A stretch of 12,551 bases of DNA from Eubacterium sp. GTDB lineage: Bacteria > Bacillota > Clostridia > Oscillospirales > Acutalibacteraceae. Position numbers and translations under genes: made by a program. The number at the start of each line of letters is the position of its first letter. Position 1 is the stretch's first letter. The DNA is taken from positions 1 through 12,551 of the forward strand of contig JAFYFO010000153.1 in the NCBI GenBank assembly GCA_017543725.1. Direction: 5' to 3'. Shown here one piece after another: positions 1-4,963 of the stretch. A model generated the notes under the pieces. That model was not told where the DNA came from and did not search any database. It was given only the letters and a program-made list of their open reading frames with translations.

Positions 1-1
1 A

Positions 2-295
2 AACATCAAGTTTGAGAAATATGTTATTATGCCAAATCATATTCACTTGATTGTTAATATTGAATCAACTGATTCAAATGGAGCGTCGGGGTCGCCGCTC
101 CCTACAAATTCAGTTCTCTCACGCCATATCGGAACTCTGAAACGTTTTTGTAATAAACAAATTGGCGATAATATTTGGCAAACCGGTTTTTACGACCATA
201 TTATCCGCAACGAAGAGGATTATTTGCATCACCTTCAATACATTGAAGAAAATCCGAAAAAATGGATAATCGGAAAAGATGAATACTATATATAA
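2..295 (+). CDS. REP-associated tyrosine transposase (IS200-like Y1 family), 3' part, cut by window start
   Basis: The reading frame is open from base 2, so the gene starts outside the window; the first in-window ATG (29) is internal. Near the left edge it carries MPNHIHLIV, the HUH histidine motif of Y1 single-strand transposases. The C-terminal part (SRHIGTLKRFCNK, then WQTGFYDHIIRNEEDYLHHLQYIEENPKKW) is the classic RAYT/IS200-like signature. The catalytic Tyr of this family sits in the C-terminal helix; the YxxHxxYI stretch is the natural candidate. RAYTs are single-copy domesticated transposases that act on REP palindromes. Bases 80-105 are a REP-like palindrome read in frame as GASGSPLPT, forming a low-complexity loop between the HUH strand and the C-terminal helices. 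A perfect 20-bp inverted repeat follows 17 bases after the stop. The family call is firm; mobility cannot be judged. Confidence 0.9.
   Translation, partial: NIKFEKYVIMPNHIHLIVNIESTDSNGASGSPLPTNSVLSRHIGTLKRFCNKQIGDNIWQTGFYDHIIRNEEDYLHHLQYIEENPKKWIIGKDEYYI
80..105 (+). repeat. REP-like palindrome inside the RAYT reading frame
   Basis: GGAGCG at 80-85 pairs with CGCTCC at 96-101, with an inner CG/CG pair around a GGGT loop and one T/C mismatch, followed by CTAC. The same framework recurs at 8991-9016. It begins exactly on a codon boundary and is read through without a stop. Confidence 0.7.
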
Positions 296-311
296 AACAA
301 GCACGGTTTTT

Positions 312-364
312 ATGACCCGACCCCAAAAAGTCAGACCAAAACTAACTTTTTGGGGTCGGGTCAT
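312..364. repeat. perfect 20-bp inverted repeat downstream of the RAYT gene
   Basis: Arm 312-331 (ATGACCCGACCCCAAAAAGT) is the exact reverse complement of 345-364, with a 13-base spacer. As RNA it would be a very stable hairpin. There is no immediate T-run, although a T7 stretch lies about 10 bases beyond. The position next to a RAYT suggests a REPIN-like substrate (two inverted REPs), but terminator function for the RAYT gene is also possible. Confidence 0.75.
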
Positions 365-381
365 TGTGTTGCTGCTTTTTT

Positions 382-434
382 ATGAATAGACTTCGTCATG
401 AATAGGCTTCGCCATGAATTCTCGCTGCGCTCCG
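382..434. repeat. degenerate 16-bp tandem repeat followed by a TCGCTGCGCTCCG word
   Basis: ATGAATAGACTTCGTC (382-397) and ATGAATAGGCTTCGCC (398-413) match at 14 of 16 bases. A third, divergent unit starts at 414 and runs into TCGCTGCGCTCCG (422-434). A close relative of that last word occurs at 2741-2753. Confidence 0.5.
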
Positions 435-440
435 TGAATT

Positions 441-480
441 GAATTGCCCGATTATCAATGTCGCAGGCAATTCATTTTTT
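441..480 (+). terminator. weak terminator-like hairpin (plus orientation)
   Basis: GAATTGCC (441-448) pairs with GGCAATTC (466-473) around a 17-base loop, followed by ATTTTTT on the plus strand. It abuts the stop of the minus-strand hydrolase. In the minus orientation it lacks a T-run. The long loop makes it a weak candidate. Confidence 0.35.
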
Positions 481-1160
481 CATACGCAAAAATAGTGGTG
501 CCCTATAACTTTAACTACCGTTCTCGTTCTTATCCACTTATCATTTGTTTTTTCGGGGTTATAGTAATAAACCGCGCCGCCGGAGGGGTCCCAGCCGTTG
601 AGGGCGTCCTGCGCGGCTCTTTTTGCCGATTCTGCAACGGGCTGATACCAATTTGAATCGTTAACGCAGGAAAATGCGCCGTTCTGATAAACAACTCCGC
701 TTATTGTGTCGGGAAAACTCGGGTGAGCAACCCTGTTGAGAACAACCGCACCGACGGCAACCTGACCTTCATAACTTTCCCCCCTTGCCTCGGCGGAAAT
801 AACTTTTGCAAGCAGGTTGACATCCTGGGACGAATAACCGCCCGAAGAGCCGTCTGAAAGTCCGAGATAAAGCAGAGTTTTAGGTCCGCAAATGCCGTCC
901 GCAGTCAGGGCGCAATCGCGCTGAAAAGAGGTTACCGCCTTTTTGGTTTTACTGCCGTATATGCCGTCTATATCCGCTTTATAATAGCCGAGGTCCTTCA
1001 GAACTCTTTGTATTTTTTTAACCTCGCTTCCGGTTGAACCGAGTTTTGAAAGCGCATAAACGCTCTCTTCACGAAAAACCGTCTGATATGCGCCGAGTCC
1101 TGCAAATCCGATACCGAAAACAAGAATCAGAATCAAACTTATTTTTATTATCTTTTTCAT
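480..1160 (-). CDS. sleB: SleB-like spore cortex-lytic / cell wall hydrolase
   Basis: The 226-residue product hydrolyses peptidoglycan, in this family the muramic-delta-lactam cortex of spores during germination. Residues 1-29 (KK followed by a Leu/Ile/Phe/Gly-rich helix) form an export signal or membrane anchor. Residues 38-100 are a PG_binding_1 domain (GSEVKKIQRVLKDLGYY, DGIYGSKTKKAV, FQ). Residues 113-226 are a Hydrolase_2 domain, with the NLLAKVISAEARGE motif placing the probable catalytic Glu at E124, then GAVVLNRV, YQNGAFSC and ALNGWDPSGGA. The ATG at 1160 follows a strong AGGAGG that overlaps the stop of the upstream 112-codon gene, so the two are coupled. The usual Bacillus partner YpeB is not seen here. 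The family is certain; sleB versus a paralogous vegetative hydrolase (cwlJ/ykvT group) is less so. Confidence 0.9.
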   Translation of the reverse strand: MKKIIKISLILILVFGIGFAGLGAYQTVFREESVYALSKLGSTGSEVKKIQRVLKDLGYYKADIDGIYGSKTKKAVTSFQRDCALTADGICGPKTLLYLGLSDGSSGGYSSQDVNLLAKVISAEARGESYEGQVAVGAVVLNRVAHPSFPDTISGVVYQNGAFSCVNDSNWYQPVAESAKRAAQDALNGWDPSGGAVYYYNPEKTNDKWIRTRTVVKVIGHHYFCV

Positions 1161-1168
1161 ATTTCCTC

Positions 1169-1507
1169 CTATATCAATCCCGAAAGAAGATAACTCAGCG
1201 CCCAGCCCGTTCCGACGCCGAGAAAAACATATCCGCAGCTTTTTGCAAAACGCCTGAAACTTCTTTTCAATCGCGGCGGCTTTTTCATTTTTGAGGCGAT
1301 TTTTTCAGCCTCTTCCCTGAGTTTGTTTTCATCTTTTTCGGGCGAAGCGGTGCGAACAAAAAAGATGATTTTTTCAAAATAGGGCGATTCCGTGTTTGTT
1401 ACTTCAAGTATTTGTTTATTGATTCCTTTAAGCAATTTTACAACTCCTTGATTTTGTATTGTTTTTTTATTCAGATTATACAAATAGTGTTTGATTTTTC
1501 CTTTCAA
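1169..1507 (-). CDS. small hypothetical protein with C-terminal membrane helix
   Basis: I do not recognise this 112-residue protein. It is basic and charged over residues 1-88 (an EKDENKLREEAEKIASKMKK helix, then RLKRSFRRFAK) and ends in one hydrophobic segment, residues 90-112 (GYVFLGVGTGWALSYLLSGL). This predicts a C-tail-anchored protein with a cytoplasmic N-terminus. The frame is bounded upstream by a stop directly before TTG at 1507, so TTG is the earliest start. A GAGGGAAG lies upstream but is farther away than ideal, so the start is uncertain. Its stop overlaps the ribosome binding site of the sleB-like gene, which suggests cotranscription and perhaps a spore-envelope role (inference). 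Confidence 0.6.
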   Translation of the reverse strand: MKGKIKHYLYNLNKKTIQNQGVVKLLKGINKQILEVTNTESPYFEKIIFFVRTASPEKDENKLREEAEKIASKMKKPPRLKRSFRRFAKSCGYVFLGVGTGWALSYLLSGLI

Positions 1508-1560
1508 TTATGCAAAAATTTCTTCCCTCATTTTTGTTGAAAATGAGCAATAATTTTTAC

Positions 1561-1587
1561 TTGACAAGCGCTTGCTATAACATATAG
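1561..1587 (+). promoter_or_regulatory. sigma-A-like promoter overlapping a 10-bp palindrome
   Basis: A perfect -35 TTGACA (1561-1566), a 16-base spacer and -10-like TATAGT (about 1583-1588) face right. CAAGCGCTTG at 1565-1574 overlaps the -35; its GCGC-centred symmetry resembles a LacI-family operator core. The transcript would have a long leader before the gene at 1850 or could be a small RNA; neither is shown. Confidence 0.4.
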
Positions 1588-1795
1588 TAATATTCCTTGG
1601 TTTCAAAACATTGTGGAAAACTATGTGGAAAATGTTTAAAAATATTTGAAAAAGGCTTTATTTCGGGCTTTTTTCGCCTGTTGAAAACCATATTTTTGCA
1701 CAAAGGGGCAACCTTTTCAACATTTTACACATAGTTTTTAACATTACAAAATTGTTATATTTTTTTGTTAATTCTGCCATTTTTAACTTTAACTC

Positions 1796-1828
1796 TTGAC
1801 AAATTAATGTTATAATTATTTGTATAAT
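1796..1828 (+). promoter_or_regulatory. promoter region of the glycosylase gene
   Basis: TTGACA (1796-1801) is followed by two TATAAT hexamers (1811-1816, 1823-1828). Spacings are 9 and 21, so neither pairs ideally with the -35. One of the -10 boxes probably works with a weaker upstream element. Confidence 0.45.
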
Positions 1829-1849
1829 ATTGACGAAACGGAATGAATT

Positions 1850-2671
1850 ATGAAGATAAAAGAAACTGAAAAATCAATCGTTGTTTCGGGGGTTGAATGT
1901 CTTGACCTTGATTTAACTCTCGATTGCGGCCAGGCGTTCAGATGGGAACGCTGTGAAGACGGCTCCTACTGCGGAGTTGCAGGCTCAAATTTTCTTAATA
2001 TACGAAAAGAAAACGGCGATTTAATCTTTGAAAACACGGATATTGAAGTTTTCAATAATTTCTGGGTTAACTATTTTGATTTAAACAGGGATTATAAGGC
2101 AATCTGCGATAAACTCAGGGAAGACAGCCTTTTATCCTCAACTATTGATGAATACTACGGAATAAGAATTCTCAACCAGGAGCCGTGGGAGGCGCTTTGT
2201 TCTTTTGTTATCTCCCAGCAAAACAATATCAAGAGAATAAAACTGATTATTTCGCGACTTTGCAGAGCATATGGGGACGATTTGGGAAACGGATACTATT
2301 CTTTTCCATCGGCTCAGAGGCTTTCAGAACTTGAAGTTGCCGATTTTGAAGCCCTCGGCTGCGGATACCGCGCGAAATATCTTGAAAAACTTTCAAAAGA
2401 TGTTGCCTCGGGCAAAATTGATTTGGAAAAAATAAAAAGCCTCACGCTTGAAGAGGCAAGAAAAGAATTGCTTAATATCTACGGAGTAGGAATAAAAGTT
2501 GCAAACTGCGCTCTGCTTTTCGGATTCGGCTTTTTAAGCGCATTCCCCGTTGATGTCTGGATGAAAAGAGTTATGGAACACTATCCAAACGGACTTCCCG
2601 AATGTTTTGATGGAATTGAGGGAATCGCTCAGCAATATCTTTTTCACTGGGCGAGGAATAATATAAAATAG
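1850..2671 (+). CDS. ogg: 8-oxoguanine DNA glycosylase/AP lyase, OGG1 type
   Basis: The product excises 8-oxoguanine opposite C and nicks the abasic site (base excision repair, cytoplasmic). Its 273 residues carry an OGG_N-type domain (about 1-110; DCGQAFRWE at 25-33). The HhH-GPD domain follows, with SQQNNIKRI (122-130, matching the SxNNNIxRI lesion-strand motif) and the helix-hairpin-helix LLNIYGVGIKVANC (207-220). Lys216 is the expected Schiff-base nucleophile. FPVDVWMKRV (232-241) places the catalytic Asp at D235. The full set of active-site landmarks supports an active bifunctional enzyme of the clostridial Ogg kind. The ribosome binding site is weak (GGA). The stop codon lies inside the terminator stem. 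Confidence 0.93.
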   Translation: MKIKETEKSIVVSGVECLDLDLTLDCGQAFRWERCEDGSYCGVAGSNFLNIRKENGDLIFENTDIEVFNNFWVNYFDLNRDYKAICDKLREDSLLSSTIDEYYGIRILNQEPWEALCSFVISQQNNIKRIKLIISRLCRAYGDDLGNGYYSFPSAQRLSELEVADFEALGCGYRAKYLEKLSKDVASGKIDLEKIKSLTLEEARKELLNIYGVGIKVANCALLFGFGFLSAFPVDVWMKRVMEHYPNGLPECFDGIEGIAQQYLFHWARNNIK

Positions 2672-2704
2672 GTCTTTGCGTTTGCAAAGACCTATTTTAT
2701 ATTA
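2659..2704. terminator. bidirectional rho-independent terminator, 21-bp perfect stem
   Basis: Arm 2659-2679 pairs fully with 2684-2704 around the tetraloop GTTT. The core is GGTCTTTGC / GCAAAGACC flanked by A- and T-rich arms that supply U-runs in both directions. It overlaps the TAG stop of the glycosylase gene (2669-2671) and can also terminate the minus-strand operon ending at 2809. Confidence 0.85.
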
Positions 2705-2753
2705 ATTACAAATTACGAGTTACGAATTACGAATTTCGGGTCGCTTCGCTCCG
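2705..2753. repeat. short ATTACGA-type repeat ending in TCGCTTCGCTCCG
   Basis: ATTACRA units are repeated (ATTACAA, ATTACGA, TTACGAATTACGAATT) across about 2706-2735, then TCGCTTCGCTCCG at 2741-2753. The tail differs by one base from the word at 422-434. This looks like a dispersed intergenic repeat; no coding function is seen. Confidence 0.45.
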
Positions 2754-2808
2754 ATTATATCAAAAAAGAAATGCCCGTTCTCAAATCTGCGCCCCTGAAT
2801 TTTCAATT

Positions 2809-3531
2809 TTATTCAAGATTGTTTGTTATAAGCATAATTGCCGAAAGGGCTGCAACGGGAGCGGTCTGGGTTCTGAGGATTCTCTTGCCGAGGGTTGCCG
2901 CTGCCGCTCCGCCCGAAACAATCAAATCAACCTCTTCTTTTTCAAATCCGCCCTCCGGACCGATATAAATTGAAACGCTTTTTGTTTTTTCGTCAACAAG
3001 CGTTCTGAGCGGTTCTCCGCCGCCCTCATAAAAAACTATTTTAACCTCGCTTTCGTCCTCTTCAACGGCTTTTTTGAGCGGGATTAAATCATAAACCTTC
3101 GGAACAACGCCCCTTCCGCTTTGCTGAGCGGCTTCAAGGGCGATTTTATTATATCTTTCGGTTTTCTTTTTTGCGCTTTTCTCATCGGGACAGCTGACGC
3201 ACCTTTTTGTTAAAACGGGAATAATCTCAAAAACTCCGAGTTCGGTGCATTTCTGAATAATATCTTCAAGTTTGCCGCTCTTCGGGTTTCCCTGATAAAT
3301 TCTGACCCTGCAATCGGGCTCGCTGTTGCTTGCCTGCTGATAGCAAACTTTCAGAAAAACGCTTTCCTTTGTTATTTCCTCAATAACGCATCCGAAATCG
3401 CTGCCCTTTGAATCGTTGACAATCAGCATATCGCCCTTTTTCATTCTGAGCGATTTTGCGATATGGCGAGCCTGTTCGCCATCGAGAACTATTTCATTTT
3501 CCGGTGTGTAATCAATAAATAATTTCTGCAT
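2809..3531 (-). CDS. rsmE: 16S rRNA (uracil-1498-N3)-methyltransferase RsmE
   Basis: The product methylates N3 of U1498 in 16S rRNA using S-adenosylmethionine. Its 240 residues (family about 245) hold an N-terminal PUA-like domain (about 1-70; LDGEQARHIAKSLRMKKGD) and a C-terminal SPOUT trefoil-knot domain. SPOUT motifs are KLEDIIQKCTELGV (87-100), AAQQSGR (134-140), IGPEGGF (190-196) and LGKRILRTQTA (214-224), which form the SAM pocket and active site. The ATG lies one base after the stop of the upstream metal-ATPase-like gene and has only a weak ribosome binding site, so translation is probably coupled. RsmE often follows prmA; here it follows a metal-transport gene instead. Confidence 0.96.
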   Translation of the reverse strand: MQKLFIDYTPENEIVLDGEQARHIAKSLRMKKGDMLIVNDSKGSDFGCVIEEITKESVFLKVCYQQASNSEPDCRVRIYQGNPKSGKLEDIIQKCTELGVFEIIPVLTKRCVSCPDEKSAKKKTERYNKIALEAAQQSGRGVVPKVYDLIPLKKAVEEDESEVKIVFYEGGGEPLRTLVDEKTKSVSIYIGPEGGFEKEEVDLIVSGGAAAATLGKRILRTQTAPVAALSAIMLITNNLE

Positions 3532-3532
3532 A

Positions 3533-4489
3533 TTATCTTATTCTTAAACTTCTTAATGAATTGAGTATTGCAATAAATGAAATTCCGACATCGCTGAACG
3601 CCGCAAGCCACATCGGCAACTCCTTATCAAGGAAAACGGCTAAAATCAAAACAACGAGTTTAACGCTCAGCGCAATGGCAACATTTTCTCTTGCAACGGC
3701 AACCGCTTTTTTAGCCGCTTTTTTTGCAAAAGCAATATTTTCTTCGCTTTTGTTTTCAAAATATATTCCGTCGTCTGCGTTTCCGCCCTTGTTGAGTTTT
3801 TCAAGAGCGTTTGTGTGGTAAACATAAATGCCGCGCCTCGTGCAGGCGTCTATAGCGCACGAAAAACTCAGCGGAACGGAAATAACTATCGCGCAGGGAC
3901 AGCCGATAACGAGGACGGAAAGACCCCTGTATATCCATTCCCTCCAACTTCCCGAAAGGAAAAGCGGGGGAATCAGAATAACAAGAATTGCTATAACGCA
4001 GATAATCGGGGTATAGATTTTCGCAAAGGAAGCAATAAAACTTTCGTTTTCGCTCGACTGGTGAATATGGGGCTTTCCGCTTTCGTTTTCTATTTTGCGA
4101 ATCGCCTTTTTGCTCTTGCTGATTGCCGCTCCGTGAATAAACTCGCCAATCGAATAAAGAAGCATAACCGCGCAGCCTTCGCCGTATTCGCCGATAATAA
4201 ACGCGCCGAGCGAGGCAACCGTCATCAAAAGACATTCGTTAAAAATCTTGCCTTCCAATATATCTTCTATTGAATCCTTAACAACCTCAAATCCGACCGC
4301 GATATATGAAACGGCAAATAATATAAAACATATTATATTGGGCGCTGAGAGGAATTCCTCGCATATATAGCCTGCGGCAAAGAAAAGCGCAGAAATAAGT
4401 ATTTTTATTATTGCGCCCTTCTTTGTTTTTTCGAAATTCTCGTGGTTATGGGAGTGGTCGTGCTCATGACTCTGAATATTTTCGCTCAT
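3533..4489 (-). CDS. P1B-type (ZntA/CadA-like) metal ATPase membrane core lacking A, P and N domains
   Basis: The 318-residue product aligns with zinc/cadmium/lead P1B ATPases only in their membrane parts. It has a His-rich N-terminus (HEHDHSHNHE, 8-17) and helices 1-2 (about 24-70). Helices 3-4 (about 85-122) contain IGEYGEG. A short cytoplasmic linker (123-152) stands where the actuator domain with TGES should be. Helices 5-6 (about 158-213) carry GCPCA (C197, C199). RRGIYVYHTNALEKLNKGG (218-236) is the usual lead-in to DKTGT, but it jumps straight to a segment resembling the stretch before helix 7 (238-268). Helices 7-8 (about 269-310) carry SVKLVVL (K277) and FSDVGISFIAILNSLR (D300). DKTGT, the nucleotide-binding domain and the hinge GDGxND are absent. 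Relatives run to roughly 600-750 residues. The frame is intact, with a good GGAG ribosome binding site inside the end of the ArsR gene. It cannot pump by ATP hydrolysis; a passive pathway, metal sensor or partner subunit are guesses. Alternatively it is a neat in-frame remnant. Confidence 0.88.
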   Translation of the reverse strand: MSENIQSHEHDHSHNHENFEKTKKGAIIKILISALFFAAGYICEEFLSAPNIICFILFAVSYIAVGFEVVKDSIEDILEGKIFNECLLMTVASLGAFIIGEYGEGCAVMLLYSIGEFIHGAAISKSKKAIRKIENESGKPHIHQSSENESFIASFAKIYTPIICVIAILVILIPPLFLSGSWREWIYRGLSVLVIGCPCAIVISVPLSFSCAIDACTRRGIYVYHTNALEKLNKGGNADDGIYFENKSEENIAFAKKAAKKAVAVARENVAIALSVKLVVLILAVFLDKELPMWLAAFSDVGISFIAILNSLRSLRIR

Positions 4490-4493
4490 ATAA

Positions 4494-4775
4494 TCACTCC
4501 TCTATATGCTCAATGGCGCTGTTCATAATTATTTTAACATGTTCGTCGGCAAGGGAATAAAAAATATTTTTTCCGTCCCTCCTGCAGCGAACAAGATGGC
4601 TTTGCTTTAAAAACCTCAGTTGGTGCGAAGCCGCAGTTTGCGAAACGCCGATTTTTTCAACAATCTGCGAAACATTCAGTTCTTCTTCAAAGAGCGCAAG
4701 AAGAATTTTAACCCTTGTTGAATCCGAAAAAGCCTTGAAAAATTCCGCTAAATCAAATATTTCCTGTTCTTTCAT
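4494..4775 (-). CDS. ArsR/SmtB-family zinc-type metal-sensing repressor
   Basis: This 93-residue winged-helix repressor releases DNA on metal binding. The fold signature is FKAFSDSTRVKILLAL (13-28), recognition helix GVSQTAASHQLRFLKQSHLV (43-62) and wing RRDGKNIFYSL (65-75). The C-terminal helix carries D77-x-H79 and H90-x-x-E93. That spacing equals the alpha-5 zinc site of SmtB (Asp, His, 11 residues to His, 3 to Glu). The Cys pair of alpha-3 CadC/ArsR sites is absent (ELNVSQ there), so zinc or cobalt is more likely than cadmium, lead or arsenite. It is the first gene of the operon, 4 bases ahead of the ATPase-like gene. AAGGTG precedes ATG 4775. It probably autoregulates through the CATATG array in its promoter. 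Confidence 0.92.
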   Translation of the reverse strand: MKEQEIFDLAEFFKAFSDSTRVKILLALFEEELNVSQIVEKIGVSQTAASHQLRFLKQSHLVRCRRDGKNIFYSLADEHVKIIMNSAIEHIEE

Positions 4776-4788
4776 TTGTTTTTCACCT

Positions 4789-4838
4789 TAATTCATATGT
4801 GTGGTATGTTCATATGTGTGTACCAATCATATGAATTA
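4789..4838. promoter_or_regulatory. probable ArsR operator: three CATATG sites at 17-bp spacing
   Basis: CATATG occurs at 4794-4799, 4811-4816 and 4828-4833, each exactly 17 bases apart. The first two are direct copies of TTCATATGTGTG; the third is inverted (CATATGAATTA). The outer pair forms an 11-bp inverted repeat (TAATTCATATG with CATATGAATTA). The block overlaps the -10 and the start of the arsR transcript, fitting autorepression. Confidence 0.65.
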
Positions 4839-4862
4839 TATCACTTTTATGCCTTTTGTCAA
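4835..4862 (-). promoter_or_regulatory. consensus sigma-A promoter of the arsR operon
   Basis: On the minus strand TTGACA (4857-4862) and TATAAT (4835-4840) both match consensus, with a 16-base spacer. A promoter this strong directly under an operator fits a repressed, inducible operon. Confidence 0.8.
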
Positions 4863-4922
4863 GTGTAAAAGGTAGCGCCGCGGCTCATTGATATTTTTAA
4901 AATTATTATATAGTAATCCTGA

Positions 4923-4939
4923 AACATATATGTTATAAT
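4923..4939 (+). promoter_or_regulatory. extended -10 promoter of the CDF gene with overlapping palindrome
   Basis: TGTTATAAT (4931-4939) is a perfect extended -10; the -35 region is weak, as is usual for this class. AACATATATGTT (4923-4934), a perfect 12-base palindrome related to the CATATG sites on the other side, overlaps it and may be a second ArsR operator. Confidence 0.55.
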
Positions 4940-4963
4940 AAGAAAAAACTTCGGAGAAGAGAT

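Larger units (their letters stand above)
1508..1849. other. AT-rich divergent spacer with DnaA-box-like words and a long inverted repeat
   Basis: No gene is visible in these 342 bases. They hold a plus-strand promoter-like pair (1561-1587) overlapping the palindrome CAAGCGCTTG (1565-1574). Two TGTGGAAAA words (1612-1620, 1624-1632) are each one base from the reverse DnaA box TGTGGATAA. A 20-bp inverted repeat (1617-1636 with 1719-1738) has one mismatch. The glycosylase promoter region lies at the right end. Confidence 0.6.

Noticed and set aside
80..105. Diversity-generating retroelement variable repeat
   Set aside because: Period-3 differences invite the idea, but there is no reverse transcriptase, differences are not adenine-specific, and the element is a 26-bp palindrome near a RAYT.
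382..434. CRISPR array
   Set aside because: Repeat units are 16 bp, adjacent without unique spacers, and only about two and a half copies exist; no cas genes are present.
1612..1738. True chromosomal origin (oriC)
   Set aside because: DnaA-box-like words and AT-richness are present, but there are only two near-matches and no dnaA, dnaN, rpmH or other origin gene nearby.
3801..4273. Extra genes on both strands overlapping the ATPase-like gene
   Set aside because: These frames are shadows: their translations are Arg/Ser/Asn-rich with no recognisable motif, no ribosome binding sites, and they sit inside a well-supported membrane protein gene.
3533..4489. ATPase gene split by frameshifts, with missing domains encoded in other frames
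   Set aside because: The three aligned blocks are contiguous in one frame with no room between them. No DKTGT, TGES or GDGxND coding is visible nearby in any frame.
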